Assembly: GCA_018350325.1 (NCBI GenBank)
Contig: JAEVLN010000017.1
Coordinates: 1,574,666-1,638,665 of the forward strand
DNA: 64,000 bases
Origin: Globodera rostochiensis
Taxonomy: Eukaryota > Nematoda > Chromadorea > Rhabditida > Heteroderidae
Direction: 5' to 3'
Part shown: one piece after another, positions 1 through 11,699 of the stretch
How positions within the stretch are numbered: the stretch's first letter is position 1
Layout of the letters: every line of letters starts with the position of its first letter
Program-made: the position numbers and the translations under genes
The notes under the pieces: model-generated
Told to the model about the DNA's origin: nothing
Seen by the model: the letters and a program-made list of their open reading frames with translations, nothing else
Databases searched by the model: none

Positions 1-264
1 AAAACCGATTTTTTGAAGAAAGTTGCGCAACGGATGTTCATTTTTTCGGAAATAATCGCATTCCGGAAGTGTCAGCAGCACATCGAGAAGCCATTCTTTA
101 ATAACCAATTCCTTGTGAAATTTTTTTTGACATTAAAAGAAAATAAATAACAATGCAAAAAACAACATTTTCAGGTTTTGGATGAGAAAGGGTTGGGAGG
201 GTATCTGCGCCACAAAGTTGGGGCGATTCCGTTGACAATGCATGAAATTGTGCCAATGCCGTAA
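1..264 (+). CDS. 3' end of an unrecognised protein-coding gene (two exons)
   Basis: The open frame starts at base 1 and runs to 114, where a GTGAAA donor follows. A 60-bp intron ends in TTTTCAG at 174. The next exon, 175-264, stays in phase and ends at TAA (262-264). The spliced tail is about 67 residues. It is rich in aromatic and basic residues in the first exon and ends MHEIVPMP. The gene begins outside the window. I do not recognise the family. The clean phase across the intron and the non-random codon use support real coding. An AATAAA-like signal lies near 310. Confidence 0.6.
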
Positions 265-439
265 TTGCCTGCTCAATCTAAGTAAAAGGGCAGATAAATT
301 AAATTAAGAAATAAATTTTGCAAATTAAAAATATTTTTTTAACAAAATTAGGATATACTATAAGACTGGACGAAGAATAAAGACACTTTCATTACTGAAA
401 AATAATTTTAATTAACAATTATGGCTTCTAATTAAATGG

Positions 440-978
440 CTAAAGCACCGCACACTTGACAACGGCGGCCAGTAGAAGGGGCGAGACTCCGGGCTACGGA
501 AGAATTCCGCGATTTTTATTTTCTATTGACAAATTCGTAATCACTGCATCAAATAGGTAACATATTTTCAGACAATTTTAGAAAAAAAAGTTTTCATAGA
601 CGAAAGGGTCTCCCCCTATGCTTTTTTGTTACCTGTTCAAAAATTGGTTTAAATCCATTTCCGTACCTCGAGGCCTGCTGGCTCAGCAAAAATAACATTT
701 TTTACCTGTTCACTGCTGAGTCCCTCTTCTGTTACGTCGACAAATTGCCGTCCATCGTCAAAAATTGCCACATTTTCGTCAACTGCCGTTCCGATGCCAT
801 CCCATAAATGCGCTTTATCCGGCAACGGTGGGACCATCGGTGGATGCGCAATTTGGCCCCCCACAAATGTGTGAAGATGCCGCAAAAGTTTGTCTTCCCG
901 GTCGCAGAGCGCGAGACGATGTGCCAACAGTTCGCGCCACGTCCGAACGTCCCGAAAGGACAGACTGTGCTGCTGCAT
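440..978 (-). CDS. Small two-exon gene, unrecognised protein of about 121 aa
   Basis: Exon 1 is 667-978 and exon 2 is 440-493, both in phase 0 (donor GAG|GTACGG, acceptor CCGTAG). The stop codon is at 440-442. An acceptor-like TTTTGGCAG lies one base before the ATG at 978, which could be a trans-splice acceptor or the end of an upstream intron. The protein has a basic N-terminal helix (HRLALCDREDKLLRHLHTF), a proline-rich middle and an acidic stretch, and a hydrophobic C-terminus. I see no known domain. The 750 bases upstream show no further exon. Confidence 0.45.
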
Positions 979-1768
979 TCTGCCAAAATTCAATTTTTTT
1001 TATGAATATATGTAAAAAGGTTTGATTTCGAATAACTTCTTTAAGTTAATGAAAATAACATTAATGTACTTTTATTTGTTTAAAATACGGGCGTTTATTT
1101 AAAACAATTTATTTGATGTGCGCAGCAAACACTTCTGCCACCAAAGAAATTAAGATAATTAGCGGAAATTTAAAAATCAGCCACCAAGACTCAATATTAA
1201 AATGTGCATTCATTTTTTGATTTTTTTAAATGCTTTTTACGGTTAAATAAAAATGACAAATTTTGAATGTTATTTTATCTACGATTAAATCTTTGACTTT
1301 CAAAATCTGATTTAAATGCAAATTCCCGGTTTAAGATTTCAAAAAATGTCAGGCCTAAGCGGCCTAATATAAAATATAAAGATCTAAGAAATGGCAAAAA
1401 TTTGTTTAAATAATGATACTTTGGTTTTATACGACCTCCACCCAAAATTTAATTTAAATGATCCCGGACCGAAACAGGCTCAATTGCACTTTAACCAACT
1501 ACCTATTTTAGCGACATTTCACGGTCTAATCAAAAACTAAATGTTTTTGTGGTTAGAATTAATATTAATTTATTAACAAACAAACAAATACAGACGTTTA
1601 TTAATTTATGGTGATCAAAAACATTTAAAAATCATAACGAAAAATAATTGACTCGAATTGGTTAACCCGGAGAAAGTTCAGTTAAGCGGTTAATCGGACA
1701 AAATGTCCGAAAAGCAGAGTTCAGAAAAAATTTCATAAGCATAATAAGTAAATTATTGCATCTGACAG

Positions 1769-1900
1769 GTGGTTTTGTCTAATTTTTGCTTACCGAACCA
1801 TTTGTCCGTTGGACCTTTTGTCGTTTTCCCCACTACCGGGCATTTGTCAGCCTACCGGACATTTTGTCCGATTTTAGCCTACCGGACATTTTGTCCCCGT
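1769..1900. repeat. Short tandem repeat around ACCGGACATTTTGTCC
   Basis: The motif ACCGGACATTTTGTCC and close variants recur at about 1797-1895, with an inverted version (GGACAAAATGTCCG) at 1695-1710. The 1000-1768 stretch before it is AT-rich and I see no gene there. Confidence 0.5.
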
Positions 1901-2048
1901 ACGAGTTTTATGCTCCAAAAGAGGCCAAATATGCTATGCCAAAAATTCCGAAAAAAACAAAATAATTTTGCCGTTTTGTTACCATCGATTAAAGCAGGGT
2001 GGCCAAGTGTACCATTGGGGGGCCTTTCAGACATTTTAGCATGGCTTC

Positions 2049-2339
2049 GACATGTTTGTGAACTCAACCAAAAAGAGCGCCGGCTTCGGCAACGGGTTCG
2101 GACATCCGATCAGATTTTCACTGATCCCACTTTCTGCCATTGTCGACGACAAATCATTGCAAACATTTCTGTCCATTAGCACAACACGGAGCAAGCAAAA
2201 CGTTCAACGGAAGCGTTGGAGCTTGCGGTTGAACAATTTGTGGAGGACGGGCGCGATCTGTTGGAACATTGTGTTCAGATGTTGCAACCAAGAATGGAGC
2301 TGATCCAGCAACTGAACTCCAAAGGCATGGGAGGAGGGA
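2049..2339 (+). pseudogene. Possible exon with an in-frame TAG
   Basis: One reading frame here gives a helical, acidic, coding-like segment (STEALELAVEQFVEDGRD and onward) that continues upstream into a similar segment across a single TAG at 2177-2179. The TAG sits in a good 3' splice context (TTTCTGTCCATTAG), so it may be an acceptor and not a stop. I could not find a phase-consistent upstream donor. It could belong with the ORF that follows. The family is not recognised. Confidence 0.25.
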
Positions 2340-2342
2340 TTC

Positions 2343-3005
2343 ATGTTGAAAAGTCGTAATCTTCGTATTGAAGGTGTTCACTACATCGGACGTGGCAATC
2401 GAAGGCTGACGGATGTGCTGTTGGGCAACGACGATGGCTCCAGCACCAACGCGTCTTCGACTTTGCACTTTGTCCTTCTGTACAGAGAGTCGACAACGAC
2501 AACAACTCCACCCGTCACTGTTGGCGGCGGCGGTTCGCCTTCTCAGCACGACGGGGAAAGATTCTTTAGACAATGTTTGGGCCAACTTTACCAAATGGCT
2601 AAACGGGGCAAAAGCTGCACTTTTGTGGATTTGGATGCTTTGCTAAGTGACGACGAGGCGACGGCATCCAAAGGATTGCCCCAAGGCATTCTGGCATTGG
2701 ACGGATTCCCAAACATTGGCAGTCGATTGGTCAAAATGCGTGGGCACAAATTGCTGACGGCCGATTGTGTGACAGAGGAAGCGCAAAAATTGCAAATTTG
2801 CATTTCTCGAGTCAGCAAATATAAAGGGCCTAAAACAAAGCGCAAAGTTTTCAGACCGAGAATCCTCAACGAACTGAAGTTGGAGCAGTACCTCAGAAGA
2901 AGACAGAACCATGCAGTTTGCCATGCCCTTTCAGCTAAGGCTACGGGGGTAAATGTCAGAACAACGACTTTTTGTGGGGCTGTGATGATTGTGGCCAAAC
3001 GTTGA
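2343..3005 (+). CDS. Unrecognised ORF, 220 aa
   Basis: A 220-codon frame runs from ATG 2343 and is uninterrupted up to its stop codon just after 3005. It is moderately GC-rich, unlike the flanks, which argues for coding. It contains a Thr/Gly-rich linker (TTTTTPPVTVGGGGS), an acidic patch (DLDALLSDDEA) and a basic C-terminal half (KYKGPKTKRK). No domain is recognised. It ends about 80 bases before the GTPase first exon on the same strand. It could be an exon of a longer upstream gene or a degraded neighbour. Overlapping frames on the other strand look less coding-like. Confidence 0.35.
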   Translation: MLKSRNLRIEGVHYIGRGNRRLTDVLLGNDDGSSTNASSTLHFVLLYRESTTTTTPPVTVGGGGSPSQHDGERFFRQCLGQLYQMAKRGKSCTFVDLDALLSDDEATASKGLPQGILALDGFPNIGSRLVKMRGHKLLTADCVTEEAQKLQICISRVSKYKGPKTKRKVFRPRILNELKLEQYLRRRQNHAVCHALSAKATGVNVRTTTFCGAVMIVAKR

Positions 3006-3089
3006 TCTACATAAAAGAGGAGAATGTGAGTCAATTGCTTATGAACATTATTTAATTGTTCAAAAAATTTGTCCCAAAAAAAGGCACCA

Positions 3090-6000
3090 ATGACTCATTT
3101 CTATTGCGTTTGTGGTGCCACACCGGTGGAGGAGTTCTCTTTCCGGTGTGCCGACATGGACACGCATGGAAACGAATTTAAGCATTTTGCATCAAAACTT
3201 GCATTAGACAACGAGTTGGAAAGATTGAAAAGTAAAGGCGTTTTGACCATTTTGTTGTTGGGTGAAACTGGCGTGGGCAAACCAACGCTGGTCAGTGCAA
3301 TTGTCAACTATCTGAAGCATCCGACTTTTGAAGAAGCAATTCAGGTGAGGGCGTGTAAAACCCCAGGCATGGCCACGGTTAAAGTGCGGGTAACCGATTA
3401 TGGAATTTTAAAACGTCACGGTTACGGGCGGTTACGGTTAAGGAAATTCAAAAAAACCGTGTCCATGCCTGTAAAACGCCATGATCATTGTTTATGTATA
3501 ACAAAAAATGGTTGTTTGTACAGGCAGACGACATTGAGGCGGTGATACCGGCCCGTTTCTGTACGGAAGAATACGATGACGACGGGAAGTTGGTGGTAAA
3601 GGAGGTGTTTATAGGAAAGAAGCATAAGGACGAGTGTCTTGAGCCTGGAAAATCGCAGACCAAATGGCCAAATGCGTACATAACTCCTTCAAAAGGTAAG
3701 TGAGTTCATCACCAGCTGGAAAGAAGCTTAAAAGGTGAACTGGCTAATGAAGAAAAAAACACGTTCAGTTGGGCACAAAATTCGGTTGATCGACGCGCCG
3801 GGCATTCTCGACACGGGCGGAATCAATGAGGACAATTTGAACTTACACAAAACGCTCAGCTTCATCAGCACGTTGCCTGAACTGCACGCCATCTGCATCC
3901 TTCTGCGGCCTAACAGCACGCGCACCGGACCAGCATTCAAATATTGCATTAACGGACTGCTTACTTATTTGCATAAAAATGCCGCACAGGTAGGGCAAGG
4001 AAAGGGCGGCCCGCAGATGGAAGGAAAAGCCGTGCCGTTTATTTCAGAATATTTTTTTTATGTTCACTAACGCCCGTGGATCCAACTACAAAATGGGTTT
4101 GTGTTTGTTATGGAGGCGTGCGATTGAAAAGGGAAAAGCATTTTAGGAAAAACGCGGGAATTGTTGCAAGGAATTCTGAATCCGATTGAAGCTGCGCACA
4201 ATGTGGGGGGATTTACTGTCTAATTATTAAACTTATTTTAATTAAAATGGAAAATGAACAAATTTTGTCTAAATTTGTACCAAACATTTAACCCCAAATT
4301 AAGGTGTCCATTCCTCTTCACCGGGACAGAATTCATTGCCTGGACAATGAAGCGTTTGAGCATTTGTGTCTCATCAAAAAGGCCAACGTTCGGTACTCCG
4401 CGGAAAACATTGCCGATTTTTCGAAGAGTTGGATTCGGGCAGAGCAGGAACTACAGCGAATGTTGAAGAACGTGTCCGCGACGAAGCCCCACCGTACCTG
4501 GGAAACCGTGTCACTCAACAAGGCACATCGGACCATCGTCGACTTGACCTACCCCTTGGCGTCCATCTCCCAGTCAATCCAGGTGAAAAGTCTCACTCAA
4601 GAACTTTGGTTTAAAACTGTTGTCTCATATTGCGTCACAATTCACAGGACAACCTCATCCGCATTAAAGAGCAGGAAGAAGCAATCAGCAGAGGGGAACA
4701 GGAGATGAACACCGCGCCCACTTTTGAAACCGTTCAACGTACCTCTGCAATTCCCGCGCACCGTTTGCACTTCGGTCGGTCGGCATTTAAATAATCGTCA
4801 TTCAAAGTGTTTGAGTGGTGTAATGGACAAATCAAATTGTCCAAAATTTGCACATTTTTGTTTTTAAATTAAACAAATCATTTATGAAATGATGATTTAA
4901 CTACGTTTTTTGTACTAATATGTACCAGAATTAATCACTCTCAAACATTGCATTTCTTTCAGTTCGGGCGTTTTTGAACAATTCCAATTTAATTAAGGCC
5001 CGTTGCACCGAAGTGAAAAAGACTGCTGCGAAAGAAATCAAGCTGTTCAGACGACACTGCCACCCGCACTGTTACTTGGAAAACATTATTGCAGAGAATA
5101 TGCCAAATGAGTCGCTGAAAAATTGTTGGGCGATAGGTGGGAATGACAAATGCAGGGTGAGTATTGAAGTTAATTTGTAAGTCATAAGCTCAATTCTAAA
5201 TCGGCATTTTTAAATTTAAGAAATTGACGATTAAGGGAAAAAAAGTTCCTCCCGAATTTGATGGAACTTTCCAGGTGAAGGAATGTGGTTGCGATTGGAG
5301 TGTGCACATGCACTTTCGCTTCGAACAAGTGGTTGTCACTCATCAACTCGACGAAGCGAAGCGCAAGCAGTTCGAGGATAAGCGTGACACGTTGTCCATG
5401 TTGGAGTCATACCGGCTGCAGATGCTGCTCGAGCGAGAGAAAATCTTAAGGCATAATATATTTCTTTGATCGACTATTTGAATTTAATCTTCGATCTCAA
5501 TCGATCTTAGGCGGGCGATCGGGAAGCAATAGTGCTCCTTCCTGAAGAGGTGGGCACTGAAGCCGTACAACGACAGCATGGAGGCGTACATCTTGTTGTC
5601 CATCCAGGATGGGGAACGATTTGTTGCTGAAAGCGATGGGGAAGCGGACCAGAAGGTTCAAGTGGAGAAGCTTAAGGGACTCAAAGTCTGTTCTCGGGGG
5701 AATGGATTCTCAATTTAATTGTTTAACCGAATGTTTTAGGAATCACTTCGTCTCTACAAAGAACAAAAGGGGCTCATTGACGCTGCGAATGCCAACGACT
5801 CCACCGGCCCGAAAGTGATTAAGGCGGAAGATGTGACAGAATGTTTTGAGGAACTTTGCCAATTGCCGATTTTTGGCGAAAGCGTCAAACAGTACGAAGT
5901 ACAACAGAAGACACGGGAAGATAATCAGAAAGAGTACACTGAAGAGATGGCCGGCATTGGGTTCATGCCGAAGCCGAGCAGAAACGGAATACGTAAGGGG

Positions 6001-6770
6001 GGGGGGTACTGCTTGAACATGTCGGCATTTACCCGGCTTTTGATTTTTTTTTCGGAATACGTAAGGGAGGGGGGAGGTACTGCTTGAACATGTCGGCATT
6101 CCCCTGGCTTTTGATTTTTTTTTTCTCGTGCAAAAACCTTACTATAAAAACTGAAAAGAAAATTTTATTCCCGATTTTCGTTAAGCGGGCAACCGAGTAG
6201 AGCAGTATCTGAACGAGCTGGAACAGCAGAGCCTTCTCAATTCTTATGCGAAGAAACAACGAGAGATTGAGTTGCTGGAGCAGCAAAGAATTGAACAGCA
6301 AAAGCAGCGGCGACTATGTTACGGTATGCTGCACTTTAAAAAAGCTTTAAATTGGAGATTTTGTTTGAATTGAAATGGAGCTACGGTATTTACTGTAACT
6401 TTCTATGAACCAAATCATCAGTGAAAACAGGCAAAAAACTCCGTGGAAAGGCGAGTGGAAGTGCCAGTCTTCATCAACAGCTGCAGTCGACAGACTTTGA
6501 CGCAATTTGTCGTAATTTCTTTTTTTGTGGATTTTGGAGAACATTTAATTTTGCAGGAAACCTGCCGTTTATCGGCCCTGTCTATACAATCGCGTTCGGC
6601 CGTCCCCTGCGCAACCTTCGCCGCTGCAACAACAACAGCAGCAGCAAATCTCGTTACAACAAAATCGCGACGATGGCACATCGAATTGGCAGCAAAATCC
6701 GCTTTTGCCAACGATCGATGGAACAACGCCAGTGACGGACAATTGCGCGAATGGAAGTGTTGGGGAGTGA
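3090..6770 (+). CDS. AIG1/septin-like P-loop GTPase family protein, possibly a pseudogene
   Basis: Phase-consistent exons: 3090-3344, 3524-3695, 3769-3989, 4048-4096, 4147-4202, 4304-4582, 4648-4738, 4963-5156, 5221-5450, 5511-5685, 5740-5992, 6186-6323, about 6422-6511, and about 6557-6770. Features in order: P-loop GETGVGKPT (usual family form GKST), a switch/DxPG segment (IRLIDAPGILDTGGIN), a G4-like stretch FFMFTNARG, a C-terminal SLNKAHRTIVDL motif, a Cys/His cluster (CHPHCYLENI, then ECGCDWSVHMHF), and a helix with PYNDSMEAY. Two oddities are the Ser-to-Pro change in the P-loop and an in-frame TAG at 5530-5532, just after a GC-AG intron (5451-5510). The last exons are Gln-rich; the frame of the final exon is uncertain (Q-rich or basic). 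The family is known in nematodes, fungi and vertebrates as uncharacterised GTPases. I am fairly sure of the family but unsure that the gene is functional. Confidence 0.72.
6001..6125 (+). repeat. Imperfect direct repeat of about 75 bp in a GTPase intron
   Basis: The segment with GGTACTGCTTGAACATGTCGG then GGCTTTTGATTTTTTTT occurs twice, at about 6005-6050 and 6075-6122. The second copy carries a slightly different G-run. Both lie in the intron between 5992 and 6186. Confidence 0.7.
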
Positions 6771-6799
6771 ATTTACGTGTTTTACGATTTTAACATTTT

Positions 6800-7900
6800 T
6801 TTGTTCCCTCTCGGAATTTTCAAATCATTTTTTTTTGTTTTTAAAGAATTGCTTTCAAATTTTATTTATGCTTTAGCTTTTAGTTAAGTTTTTCATTTCA
6901 TTTGCATAAATCTGCGGCTTTTTATTGTCTTTAGCTGTTCATTATCTTATGGAAAGAAGTTATAACTTTCGCCGAATTGAAGCATTTAAAAAGCTTTTGA
7001 GTGATTAGGCCATTTTTGCTTCACCATTTTTTGCCGTGGGCAAATTCGAGAGTCAAGAAAAAGCATCAAGAAAACAAAAATAATTAAATGGAACATTTAC
7101 GAATTTCCTACAAATTTTTTTGATAGAAATCAGTCAAATAATTGAATTTGAACTTTCTGAGGCCATTTTCTTTTTCATCGGCAGCGTGAACACGGCGGAT
7201 CAAGAAACGAGAGATGTGACAATTAGGGCTGGGATTTTTATGGTCTAAAAATCTCAAAATATGTATGACATTATGATCTTAAAAACCCGGAAATATGACC
7301 TAACAATAGGCAAAGATGACCTAAACAGTTACAAAATTGGGTTGTAGTAAAGTGACCAAAAAATTTTTTTGTTTTGCGATATTATTAATCAAAATTCATT
7401 TTTGTGATTACCAAAAGCCTAGAATACTACCACCTGAGGGGTTGGCACGTTTTATATATCATTCGATTCTTCTCGTCGAGAGAAAAGCCTAAAAATGATA
7501 ATATTCGATTCAGTCCAAAAATTTTTTTGATCAGCGAACAAAGAAGCGAAATTTTAGGATTAAAAGCAGCGGTTGTCATTGTCCTTATTTATAAGATTTG
7601 TCTTCGTCTTTATTTTTCGAATTTCAGAGGATTTTCATAATATTTTATCTACCTAATATTCAAAATGAGAAAATTTCAAAGCGAATTCACTAATTAATAT
7701 TTAAATCTAGCAGCCCGCTCCAAACGAAAAATTGGACAAAAGCAGTTTTGGGCTAATTTTCTTATCAACATTTTTCCCAGCGAAGACCCCCCCCCCCTCA
7801 TTAACCCACTAAAATATTTTCCCTGATATACATAGAACTCTACTAATTGATTTTGATTTTATAGACTTATTTAAATAATAATAAATAATATTATTATAAT
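6800..7900. other. Intergenic AT-rich stretch, no gene seen
   Basis: There is no frame with coding character on either strand and no recognisable RNA gene. A short C-run sits at about 7787-7797. A segment at 7225-7320 has repeated 'ATGACCTAA' words that look like decayed repeat DNA. Confidence 0.5.
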
Positions 7901-7904
7901 TACA

Positions 7905-10237
7905 ATGTCTGCTGCCGATGTTGTTGATGATACATCGAAAACAGAGCATAAATCGTAAGAATTAATGCATAAATTAGCAATAATTGTAAAACAAAACCAT
8001 TTTTTAAATTTTTAACAGCCAAAGCCAACATTCTGACCAAGCAGAATCGACGGCATCTTCGCATATTCCGCCTGAAATCGCCTCCCTTTCTCAACTTTCA
8101 ATCAGCGAGCCAAAAACAGAGGCTTCTTCTTCTTCTTCAACCGCCTCCAATAAATGGACGTTGTGGCGCTACGACTGTCGCGATATGCCGGGACACAAAT
8201 GCTTCACCATGCCATGCGCATTTTGTGTTAGTGCGCGGCAATTTAGGAAAAAAAAGACAAAATTTAAGCCCCAGGGGGGTTATATTTGATAGGGCTCGGT
8301 TTTTGAAAAGTCGAGCCCGGGCAACCGAATTTTTCCAGCTAAGTAAGACCCGGGCGCCCAGGTCTAAAACCCCGGTAACCTTATTTAGACGGGGGTTTGT
8401 GTTTTTCAACCGAAAAGCCATTGGGGGGGGGGGGGCGGGATTTACTAGTAATTGGTCAAAATTTATGTCTAATTTTTTTTTTAGAAAAATTCGTAGAAAT
8501 ATGTTATTTGATGTGAATGGTTACGAATTTGTCAATAGAAAATAAAAAATAAGAATATTTAAAGCGCTTTTTTGTATCAATTGAAATTTTAAGAATAAAA
8601 CTTTTTTTTTTTTAAATAACTCAAACCGCCGTCTAAACACGTGCCGTTTTTGTGTTTATCAACTGAATTTTCAGGACCAGGTGAACAAATTGAAGGGCGT
8701 GTCAAAGGGCAAGGTCACTGAGAGCACTGACCGATGGGAAAGTTATCTGAAGAAAGGGAAAAGCTTTGAGGACGAGCAAATGTTGACAAAAACTTTGGGA
8801 GAATTTTTGCCAAGCAAGTTGGCCAAGGATGTTTGTACGTTTTTTTTTTCTCTCAAATTTTCAAAAAATAATAACTTCTTAACGGTTTTTGCAACTTTCA
8901 GATTATACAATTAGCATGTAATTTTATTTTGAAACAATTTCCAGAAAAATTTTCGGTGGCTTGAGGGGAATAATGAATGGAATTCTTAATTTATGCACAA
9001 GGTTTTCATCAAATGCTCGCATGGCTCAGTGGTTAAAATTAGGGGAGCTATTTTTAGAGCTTTTCAATGAGACGTTCCAGTTGTACATTTAGTTCCTTTT
9101 TTTGGTTTAGTGGATTAAAAAGCGAAAATGAAAAGTTCGGGTTTTTGTTTTTAGGGTTTTTTGGTATCGTTTTTCTTCTATTTCAATATGTTTTTCTATC
9201 GTTGCTTCCGCAAATTTAAAATTAATATGAAGAATTGTTTTTAGTTTTCAATCGCAAGTTGGGCGTCGGAATATTCCGCGGGGACATTGAGCCGAAAAGC
9301 GAAAATGCCGAAAACGTCGACGGCATTGTCTTCCAATTGCTGTTTCTTGTCACTTCCGGTCGGAAGAGTGCCGCGCTTATGCGTAAATTTGACGAAATCT
9401 TTTTGCATGCGCTTCGACTGACATTCGATTTGCCGCCTCCAATCGCGTGCCATGTCAACGGAATTTTCTTACGGTGCTGCCCGTTTTGTTCAATTTAAAA
9501 AATAAAGCGGGGGATGGAAAATTTCCCTATTTCGAATAAACGAAAAATTGGTCAAATTTTAAAAATTCAAATTCAAGTTTACCTATATTCGCACACAGAA
9601 ACACTTCAAGAGTTCATAGAGTTTATTATGCACTTTTTGGACTAATTTTCTTAACAAATTCCATCAAAAATTCGAAATTTCATTGGCGCCGCCGACCCGC
9701 GCCGTAAACTTAATAAAATAGGCCTTAAAAGGGCCGCTGAAACAAAAAAGGGGACAGAATTCCTTACATAAAAGCGTGCTTTTTACGAAAATTTATTTCG
9801 CCCAACTTACTCTCCCCTCGAGCGTAAATAGTTTCTGAAAGTCTTCCCTTTAAAGTGCCGTTCTCTTTGTTTTTCCAAAATAATGCCATGCTAATGCTCT
9901 CCTCTCCCTCTACCTTTCAGGTGTGAGATGAACCCGGGCAAAGGGTTGGAAAAAGAACAAAATCCCTATGGCAATCTGATGGATTTGCCAATCATGGCAA
10001 AGTTGGAGGTAAACAAAACAAAACAAAAAAACTATTCAAAAATGCTTCTAAATGTTTAAATTTTATTCATTAAAGATTTGGATCGGAGACCGGTCCCACA
10101 AGGAGTCGGTGTGCACAACATTAATCAGCGAAATCCGAGCGCGGGTTGACAAATTGGAAATTCCCTTAAACACTTTTCGTCCATTCATTGCAATTAATCG
10201 AGTCCAACATTGGACAAAAGAAGCGCAAAAATGGTGA
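7905..10237 (+). CDS. Divergent eIF4E-family (cap-binding-like) protein
   Basis: Exons with matching phases: 7905-7954, 8019-8226, 8675-8830, 8902-8917 (16 nt), 9245-9473, 9921-10008 and 10076-10237, about 303 aa. The order of motifs follows eIF4E: NKWTLWRYD (eIF4E N-terminal W-x-LW strand), STDRWESYLKK (position of the first cap-stacking Trp), FRGDIEPKSENAEN (aligns with GIEPMWEDEKN), a long helix (LMRKFDEIFLHAL) and KLEIWIGDRSHKESV (aligns with the IAIW strand). The second cap-stacking Trp of MWE is replaced (KSE), while the Glu is kept. The eIF4G-contact Trp region also looks changed. The N-terminus is a Ser/Thr-rich, probably disordered tail. Cap binding is therefore doubtful; a 4E-like regulator or a decaying paralogue is possible. 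Assignment is by motif order and spacing only. Confidence 0.6.
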
Positions 10238-10720
10238 TTACAAATTTTAGTTTTAAAAGAGTGCCGGGCCTCTCAATTCCCTGGAGGGGAGACCTCGCTG
10301 TCCCCTCCCATTTCCGATTGGTTTGGGCTGCCGCCTCCAGCGCAGTGATCTCGAGAATGGAATGAAGCCGCTTACCTTTTATGGACTATTAGTAGAAAGT
10401 AGTGTTGTAGCCGTGGGGGGGGGAATCCCCGGCCGGGGATTGACAAAGAAAAAATTTGTTGAAAAAGCAATTTTTTGAAGAATTTTTAAAAAATCATTAA
10501 ACCTGATGCGAACGCCACTTAGGGGTGCATTTTCATCCCCGGCGGGGATGAGACCGAGGATCCCCGTTTTCGTGGATGAGTAAACCGGGGGGGGGGATGA
10601 AAATGGCCGTGGATTCCCGGTTCCCCCCCCCCCCCGGCTGCAACCCTAGAAAGGAAGTGAGGACCGATCGAGATTTCGATCGTCCGGCTTTTATTCTCGA
10701 ATCTTGGTGAACATACATGC
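10238..10720. other. Gene-free, G/C-run-rich segment
   Basis: This stretch contains GGGG/CCCC runs at 10415-10440, 10586-10600 and 10620-10640 and palindromic pieces such as ATCCCCGGCCGGGGAT. It looks like repeat DNA. No coding exon is seen. Confidence 0.5.
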
Positions 10721-11160
10721 ACAAGGGGGGGGGGGGGGTCGACCCCCCCCCCCCATCACGCCGCACTCGGGAACCTCCCCACTATATCACCTCGCACCAA
10801 AATTCCAAAATTTTGAAAAAGAAAATTTTTTCTTAGCGTAGGAAAAAAAGGAGAGAAATAACATCGCGAATGTAATTTTGGACCAATTAAGCGAATTTTT
10901 AAAAGTTTGGTCGCAAATCTGTTAACAAATTGAATAAAAAATTCCAAAATTTTCTCGGCGACGCCTATCGGCACCGCCGACCCACCCGCCCTTGCCTAAA
11001 AAGTAGTTGAAAAAAATCCCGCGCGAAAAAAACGGATGGCGCTCAGTTGGCTTGCCATTTGAGCGCGGCGCTCAGATAACAACCTCGCATCGCTCAAGCC
11101 GACCCCCCCCCCCCCCCATTGTGCATCTATGTTGGTGAAATCGTCGATCGAGAATCTCGA
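10720..11160 (-). repeat. Dispersed repeat with poly-G/poly-C palindrome and GAGCGCCGCGCTC core
   Basis: It starts with a perfect palindrome of a G-run, TCGAC and a C-run (about 10723-10755). It contains CTATCGGCACCGCCGACC (about 10965-10985) and a GGCGCTCAGTTGGC...GAGCGCGGCGCTC block (about 11037-11080), and ends in a C-run at 11103-11117. The same blocks recur in the reverse orientation at 52225-52450 and in part at 32535-32640, so this is a dispersed family. Confidence 0.65.
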
Positions 11161-11699
11161 TCGTCGAAACTTTTTAATAAAACAAATACAATAAAACATT
11201 ATGGACCTCCCTGAGGGAGGAACTTTCCGATCAAATCCACCGGAGTCTCAGTCAGTCCCGGCCCTTTCATAATTATTTTAATTTAATCTTTAATTGCATT
11301 ATTAACAAAATTGACATGCAAAAGTATCAATGCTTTTCTCTTCTTCAGCAATACAACGCCAAATTTCATGCCAAACCCAAAAAGCCCATTCAAAAGGTTT
11401 GTGCCATTTCACAAGGAAACGAAAGTTGAAAATATTTGAGCATTTAATATTTTGTTTGATTTTTTTACAGTGAAGCAAAAATTGTTGAGTTTGTTCACAT
11501 ATCGATCATCATATGTAATGTGCCAATTTTTTTAATTTAAATTTTAATTACATGCAAAATGATAAAGTTGAAAGGGTTAATGGGAATGCATTTTTCTTGC
11601 CAGTTTTGGCTTTTTCTTGGGAGGTTTAACTGCAAAACTCTTCATTTTTATGTATATTAATTAAACCGAAATAGGCTACAAATCTGATCTAATATACCA

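Noticed and set aside
9222..9458. Minus-strand frame opposite the eIF4E-like exon
   Set aside because: It looks coding, but the plus strand has matching splice phases on both sides and eIF4E motif order.
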